From Montifringilla adamsi (Eukaryota; Chordata; Aves; Passeriformes; Passeridae), in assembly GCA_017590115.1 (NCBI GenBank), contig JAGGNK010015447.1, positions 1,364,001 to 1,428,000 of the forward strand: a stretch of DNA of 64,000 bases, given 5' to 3'. Shown here one piece after another: positions 57,666 through 64,000 of this stretch. The position numbers were made by a program, and so were the translations under genes. Numbering within the stretch: position 1 is the first letter of the stretch; the number at the start of each line of letters is the position of its first letter. A model generated the notes under the pieces. The model was not told the DNA's origin. It ran no database searches and saw only the letters and a program-made list of their open reading frames with translations.

Positions 57666-59996
57666 TGTTCACACCGTAGGGAGGCCTCCTCCACAACACC
57701 CCCTGAAACCACTGATAAGCTCAAACACTCCAGGCAGGAATGGGTCTGTAGAGACACATCCTTTTTGGAGGCCTCCACTTGGTCACATGCACTTGTACCA
57801 GCCATTTAAGAACAACAACCTTTATGCAGTTTCATACAAAACCCGTGCCAAGGTAATAGGTGGACTGTTTACGGTGTTTTAAATTTGAGAGCCGAACTAG
57901 TCTTTTCCAAACTCCCATTTCTATGAGTTAGGTGTCTGGTGTCTTGAGACCACAGCTCTGAGCAAAGGATGACATGATTACAAGGGTTTGATGAGAGCTG
58001 TGGGGCTGGAACAGGGCAAGGGGTGCTCCCAAATCCTGCTCAAGCATGGCTGCCGGGATGGAGGATGCACAAGCATGTCATTTATGCCAAGGGATTGTGC
58101 TCAACACATTTCAGAGGGGTGGAACAGGAGAGAGAGTTAAGGAAACCATGGGACTTTGGAACTGTTTTCAGACCCCAAAAGCAGACTGTGGTTTCAGACA
58201 ATAACATTATTCAGCAGTGTGAATAGGAAATTGTTCCTGGTTTTCTACAGATCCGTGCCATCACTGTGTATGGTGTGCACATTTGATGTTGGGCCCCATA
58301 CCCAACCTGTGTGCTTCTGGCTTCATTTCCTGACAACCCTGCAGTGCTGCAGGGATGTCGTGGTTCTGAGGCCAAAGTGTTGTTTGGATGTGAAAAACAG
58401 CATGAAGGACCCTTAGGGTGCCGCCAGCAGCCTGCCACTGTTGTGTGGGGCTTGCACCATGCCTTCTCAGAGGTTTTAGCACTGCTAAGCACAATGACGT
58501 GCCTGGCCCAGAGCCACACAGACATTTTCCTCAGCAGCCCTGTCTCTGTCTTAGCAGGTGTGTCTTGTGTGCCTGGGTATCTCTATTCGCTTGTCTTGTG
58601 GCATTGCTTTGGGGCTGTCACCCTGGCTGTATGATCACAAGCCTCCTAAACCATTCCTCAACCCCTCAGAAACATGAGAATTTGTGTAACATGGAGACTT
58701 TCTCTGCATTTCGTGTGGGAACATAGGTTTATGCTGACATAGTTGTACCAGTTCAACAGCTCGTGTGAATGTGGTTACACACTGTAGGTGCAGGATCGAT
58801 TTAACTTTATAGCAGAAGGAACAGAGAGCGCTCTTGGGTCTTGTAACTGGATGTATGTAATCAGCTTCTGCTTGCAGGCTGCCTGATTAGGCAAGATTTC
58901 AAGGCATTACTATGTCATTTCAGTCCTTCTGAAAGGACTGTGGACTTCGTGTCCACAAAGCTCTGTGGACATGTGCAACAATCTCAGTCCTGTGTATGCA
59001 CTGTACAAATGTGTATTTAATCTCAGCAAATGTAGAATGTAACATGTTGGGGACACTCAGTGGCACTTGATCCACACGTGGCTTTCCCAATGTTCCTCTC
59101 CATCCACATGACCCTGGGACAGGCTGGTTGTCCTGTGGTTGTGCTGATGGAACACCTAAGCAGGAGCATCCTGGGATACTGCTGCAGGGCATGGAGTGAT
59201 AGGGAGAAGGTTGAGATTTGGGAAGCTGCTAGGAGAAGGATAAGGCCCAGGCTGAGGAGGCTGCTGCAACCATTAGCTCCAGCCTTGGAGAAGGCTGGGT
59301 CTTCAGCCTCCCTCCAGCTGTTCTCACTTCTCCCCTTTCCCATCCTCAGCCCCTTTTTTCATGTGAAAATGTATTTGTTCTGCCTCTTGTCTTTACCAGT
59401 GGTTGCTGGGGAGGGAGGGAAGCTGGTATTTTGTTTTTAGTTCTTCCAGAAGCTCAGCCCTCATTGATACTTGCCAGGTCTGAACTGTAGCAGAGACACT
59501 TTGAGCTGAGTGCATAAATGTCTGCGGGGGAAAAAAGACAGCTGGTTGGTTTTGTTTTAATAATAAAATAAAGGTCCCAATAAAATTCACCCATGGGCCA
59601 AGAAACAAACATGATAAATTGCAGCCCAGAGGGTAATTCTTCTGGAAAGGTAAAATTATCTAAAAATAACACCTTAGAATGAAAGTGCTTCATTGACAAT
59701 AACTACAGTGTTGCTACGGTGATGCTGGAAAAAAATGATCGCTGTTACTTAGACTGCCACAAAACTGCTCCCCCGCCCTCCCATGGCATGAATCAACTGC
59801 TAGTATTAAAATCACAGACAAATTTTGTGTTATATTTCAATTTTTTTCCTTGTCTGAATGCTTCTCTGTTCTAGTGCATGTCCCGCAGACAAATGAAACC
59901 ATGAGGGGAAGGCGTTGAAATAAAATTTACTGGTCAGCTCAGTGTGATCTATCTATGTATTATCTCAATTGCAACTCGTGCTCTTTCTTTTATCAG
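57666..59996. other. Unique non-coding DNA
   Basis: No supported gene. Two abutting hairpins lie at 58921-58957. Open frames near 58.2-59.4 kb (up to 126 codons, overlapping on both strands) lack domains. About 59,500-59,900 is AT-rich, unique and free of repeats. Confidence 0.62.
58921..58957. repeat. Two abutting hairpins
   Basis: CAGTCCTT (58921-58928) pairs with AAGGACTG (58933-58940) around CTGA. Immediately overlapping, TGTGGAC (58939-58945) pairs with GTCCACA (58951-58957) around TTCGT. A further direct copy of TGTGGAC follows at 58964-58970. Confidence 0.9.
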
Positions 59997-60046
59997 AACA
60001 GCTTGCTCCAAGAGCAGGGAGGCAGCAGTCAGAATGAGATCCAAAG
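59997..60046 (+). other. Weak candidate exon (50 bp)
   Basis: Seen: ctcaat as a possible branch point about 30 nt upstream, the pyrimidine-rich tract GCTCTTTCTTTTATCAG ending at 59996, and a donor AAAG|GTAACA at 60047. Frame 1 is open across the whole segment and includes NSLLQEQGGSSQNEIQ, starting on a codon boundary and ending with two bases of a split codon. A second frame is also open. In entry phase it would fit the exit of the candidate exon at 6030-6115. The donor is only fair, the segment is short and no homology was recognised. Confidence 0.25.
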
Positions 60047-60087
60047 GTAACAGCTTGATGGGACTGTTCATGGATTTTTTTTTTCAG

Positions 60088-60168
60088 CCTGCAGCAAGTA
60101 AAAGACATAATGCTGATGAAATCCGGAGCCTTTTGTTTCAACAAGTTTCAAGTTAAACATCTCCCAGG
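60088..60168 (+). other. Weak candidate exon (81 bp)
   Basis: Acceptor tract of ten T followed by CAG at 60087, and donor GTACGT at 60169. One frame stays open across the segment (includes QQVKDIMLMKSGAFCFNKF). The other two contain stops. It lies only 41 bp after the end of the other candidate exon, too short for a normal vertebrate intron, so the two would have to be alternatives if either is real. Confidence 0.18.
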
Positions 60169-63100
60169 GTACGTGCTATCCTGCTTTGTGAGGATTATGA
60201 GAGATGAGAAAGCTGAAACTCCAAATTTCTTTTAAGAAAACATAGTTTGGCGACAGTGTTTCTTTTAGCATTCTTACCAACAACAGAAGAGCTGGGTAAT
60301 ACCCTTTTGATATACTCAGCCCATTCAGGCCCAGTTTGGGGGATTTGAAATGCAACATGACTTCAAAACGTTTATGGCTCTGCAGAGACTGTATTTGCAG
60401 GCAAGTAGAGATTCACAATCTTTTGTGTGGCAGCTGAAACCTTCTTAACCATCTGCCTTAGGTGAAGCTGGTAAATGGCTCTGTTTATGCAGCAGCCACA
60501 TCTCAAATGCAATCCATACAGCTGGCAGCGGACCAGTTGCAATGTAGATGATATTTTAATTTCCCCATCAGATGCTGTCTGTAATTTGTGAGGCTTTCCT
60601 TAGACAAATGAAGCAATATTAAATCACACAGCAGGTACTGTGTGGTACTTCCTGCCTTCCTTGAAGAGCCTGCAGTATTCCAGTTACACTGTAGACAATG
60701 TTGTGCGAAAGTGAAAGAAATATATATCCATGTGTTCTTAAAATTAATTTCTAGCTGCATATAGAGTCTCTGACTTTCTCCATGTTGATTTTGGGCTAGA
60801 GCCATCAGTATACAGACAATTGCTTGTATGTGGCACCTAGCCTTACCTAAAGAAGATACAGCGTCAGTCTCATGGGCTCAAGAAATTATATAATTAGACT
60901 TCTAGGGGATTTGTAGCCCTCTGAAGCTAGGAATTGAATTTTTTGAAGGGTAATTTTAAGAGTGGTTGACTGGCAGTGTGGGAGGATGGAGCATTAGATG
61001 GCAAAGGAGGAGAGTTTTATTAACTGTTTTCTCTGCTTTTGCTTCTGGATAATTATTGGGCCAAACTGCACTGAATTCAGAGGAGATGGAGACATCTGAG
61101 ACTTTGTAATGTTACATAATCTTTTTAAACAGTGACTCAAACTCTGGCTTTGCTAGCTGGAAGGTTTGGTGCTCTCCTTTGTAGCTGGTATGCCAGTGGT
61201 GAGGAAGAATAGGAGTGTACAGGAAAGTGAGGCTGCGTTTAGTTTTTCATACTGCATGCAGGAAGATAATGATGGGCTCTTATCGCGATGTGGCACTGAG
61301 TGAAAAGATTCTAAATTAAGGCAGAGCATTATAGAAACATAAAGAATTTCACAATGCTTTCTTCCACATGTTTATATATAGCATCTTCCTTTTGTTCAGC
61401 TTTGCACAGAGTTCAGGTATGAAAGGCTGTGTTTAGAAGGTATTGTGGTTCAGGTTTAAAGTGATGCTGATCTGCACTCACTGAAAATAATGAAAGACTT
61501 CCTCTGACTTCATCAAGCTTCAGTTTGGGGTTACAAGGCAGGGAGCTCAGACATGAGACCTCCCTCATACATCCTAATGCTCTAACACAGATTGCTCTAG
61601 CTGATAGCTCTGACATGGAGAGCAGAATTTGCACTTCTGAATGTCATTTAATGCAGACCTGTTTTGCTGCCTGCAAATACACAGAGGGAAACAGGCATGC
61701 CAGGGAGCAGCAGAATTTGGCACAGCCACCAAGATGAATTTCAGAAGGTGGGAGTTGTGGTGTCCAGTCCAAGAGGGTCTGAAATTCAGTGGGAGCCTTG
61801 CCCAGAGGTAGGATACTGGTGGGTAGCTGCCAGGTGTCACAGTGCCTCTTTGGGAGGCAGCTTCTCCCAGCTCCTGCTGGTCTGTGCAGCCCCTGAGTTG
61901 GGAAGGGGGGAAGCACATCCCTCCTTCTCTTGTGCTGCACCTACTTACATTACAGCCCTCTTTGTAATTTTGAAATGGAGTTGGATCAATAGCTTTGAGA
62001 ACTGAAAAACAGTATTTCAAAGTGATGTTAATTCTTGAAGAGCTGAATACTTACACAAACATACGTAGGTGTCTGCCATGGAGACCAAACTATGTCTTCC
62101 GTGTCCAGACAGGACAGATTATGAAATTGCAGGTTTGCTGACTGTACATCAAAAGAAAGGTCACAGTGGAAACATTTTTCTTAACCGGAAGCTTAGCTCC
62201 TGTTAGAGTTCTTGCTAGTGGGAGGTAACAATTACATGCTGGTAGAGTAAGATTCCTGGACCAGCCTTAGGTAGGGGTTAACCAATCCTTCTCGTTGTTT
62301 GCAATTCATTTTTCAAGGTCTGTCTTTAGTGTACAGGTAGTATAAGACATTATTTTACACAGGGGCCACCTTTGTCATCTCCTGGAATCATCTTAATATG
62401 GGTTACAGCTGCTGAATACTTTGCATCTGTGTGAAATTACAAAGAGATTCCACAATGAAATAATTTGGCATGTGTGTTCTGGAAAAACCACAGGCTTAAT
62501 GAAGAGTAGTTGTCTAGGACCTGCTTATTTTACCTTTGGCAGAGCAGTTGGTGTGAATACATGCTGTGTAGTGTTAGATCCCCTGGGGATCCTTCAAAGT
62601 ATGTTAAACACCATCTACATATTTCTCTTCCTTTCCTTAATGACTCGCTGACTTGTATCAATACATATCATTCCTTTCTCTTCTCCTTTGATGATAAGTG
62701 ACTTTGCTTAGCAAATGACTGCCCTATGATGGCCTCTTAGTTCTCCTTTCTGGGCTTTAAAACTAAACATTTGTTCAAAAATTTGTAAAAGGTTACTGTG
62801 GTGTTAGCTTGAAACTTTAAAAGCTTCACCTGTCCTTGAATGAATATGTGTGAAGGAAAAGTAACTCAGAGGGCATGATCTGTGATTGCCTCCAGGAAAC
62901 AGGCAACAAAAACCCTCTGTGAATCCAAACCACCAAAGAGTTAACTCTGGGCTTTCACAGGAGTACGGGAGGAGTATTTTTCTAAATAGCAATAGAGGCT
63001 AAAACCAGGATCAGATACTTGACAAGAAGATAGGAAATGGCATGTGAAAATCATTCCTCTGTGGAAGGCTAGCGCATAATCTGTGTCCTCTTTTAAGACC

Positions 63101-64000
63101 CAGAGAAGACCTTTTTGCTAATTTTGCCTCTTCTGAGAGCTTTTCCCTCTTCTGTAGAGGTAGCAGCCTGTGCAGAAGCACCTGCAAATACGTGTAAGAT
63201 GTGTCTGACACAGAGCTGCGTGCTCACCCTGAAGTCCCAGTGTTTTTAGAATAGACAACAAAGACCCCATTGCCTGCAGTGCGTTGTGTCAGTACAGGCT
63301 CCACCAAAACACATCCCAGGCTGGCTTGAGAGGCACCCTGAGCTCTTCCACCCACTTTTGAGCAGCACATGTGCACGGGGCAGTCCTGGTGTGGACAGGG
63401 TAACAGAAGCAAAGCAAGTGAAAGTGGAGTGCCTTAAACAATGGCTCTCAGCCTTAGCACACATGCCTACCTCCATTTGTGCATCTCCATTATCATCCAT
63501 CCTCTTTAGCTATTTCAAGTAATGGCAGGCTGAGGTCAAGTGAGGGGCACTGAGGCATGACCTAGCCCCCCATCACCCTGAGGCTGATGTGTTTCTTTCC
63601 TTGAAAGACCCTCCCAGGCCTTGTGTTTCTGATTCACTTCCTGCAGCAATTACCGTAGCTGATGTTAAGGGTGTGTAATATCCAGTGCGTAAATTGCTGT
63701 GGCAGAATCATTGCATTTTATATCCACTGGGATTAAACTAATCTGTTGTGTTATGCTGAGAACTCAGAAGTAAGAGGAACCCTTTCATACATTACAACTT
63801 CATTTAGTAGAGGTTATCTAAAAGTTGCTGGAGGCTCTTATAAAACAGTGACCATGAAAGCACTGGTCTGCCATATATTCATGTGACGTGCAGTGCTTAC
63901 ACTGCGGTTAGTGGAGATCGAGGAATGAGTAAACAGATGTCCTTGGGAGTGATCTCAGCCTTGGCCTGAAAAACAGGAACCTCTCCAAGAGTAAGATGTG
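60169..64000. other. Unique non-coding DNA
   Basis: No supported gene, transposon or long tandem repeat. Open frames up to 148 codons (61574-62020, minus, with two overlapping shadows) have no recognisable domain. A 6-bp hairpin near 63,885 contains a chance resemblance to a microRNA seed and was rejected. Confidence 0.62.

Noticed and set aside
63880..63910. cagtgcttacactgcggttag resembles the miR-17 family mature sequence
   Set aside because: Several mismatches, only a 6-bp local hairpin, and no partner arm at the expected distance.

Overview
This 64 kb window reads as a piece of a bird nuclear genome, either intergenic or inside very large introns. The main evidence is a set of 5'-truncated CR1 non-LTR retrotransposon copies, the typical avian interspersed repeat. 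They are recognised by the conserved 3' tail (the stretch around 'gatcatctagtccaacccc') and by the short octamer-like terminus (variants of ATTCTGTG). Repeat density is low, CpG is scarce, no CpG island is visible, and no long open reading frame has a recognisable domain outside the CR1 copies. I cannot fix the species from sequence alone.

Layout. 1-6029 is unique AT-rich DNA. A short candidate exon lies at 6030-6115 with a textbook branch point, acceptor and donor. 6116-22749 is unique DNA with one CR1 tail at 8220-8327, a purine run near 9050 and several homopolymer tracts. At 22750-22889 there is an exact 13-bp-period array of twelve A and one C. A second candidate exon lies at 27086-27186. 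Two CR1 fragments sit close together at 28384-28469 and 28618-28910. A relic resembling the ancient MIR/CORE-SINE family lies at 33164-33269. A 55-nt pure pyrimidine tract starting with 25 C is at 37083-37137. Another CR1 tail is at 38161-38241, a near-perfect 18-bp hairpin at 39787-39824, and a plus-strand CR1 tail at 44832-44981. The most informative element is the CR1 copy at 56558-57665. It keeps the end of the endonuclease, the linker and the very start of the reverse transcriptase, but has lost the catalytic core through two internal deletions. 57666-64000 is mostly unique, with two weak candidate exons near 60 kb.

No complete protein-coding gene, rRNA, tRNA, CRISPR or intact mobile element was found. 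Open frames up to 197 codons occur but are about what chance gives in 64 kb at this base composition. I did not find an obvious new biological system. The items most worth checking are the splice-flanked open segments, the strong hairpins, the A12C array and the doubly deleted CR1.
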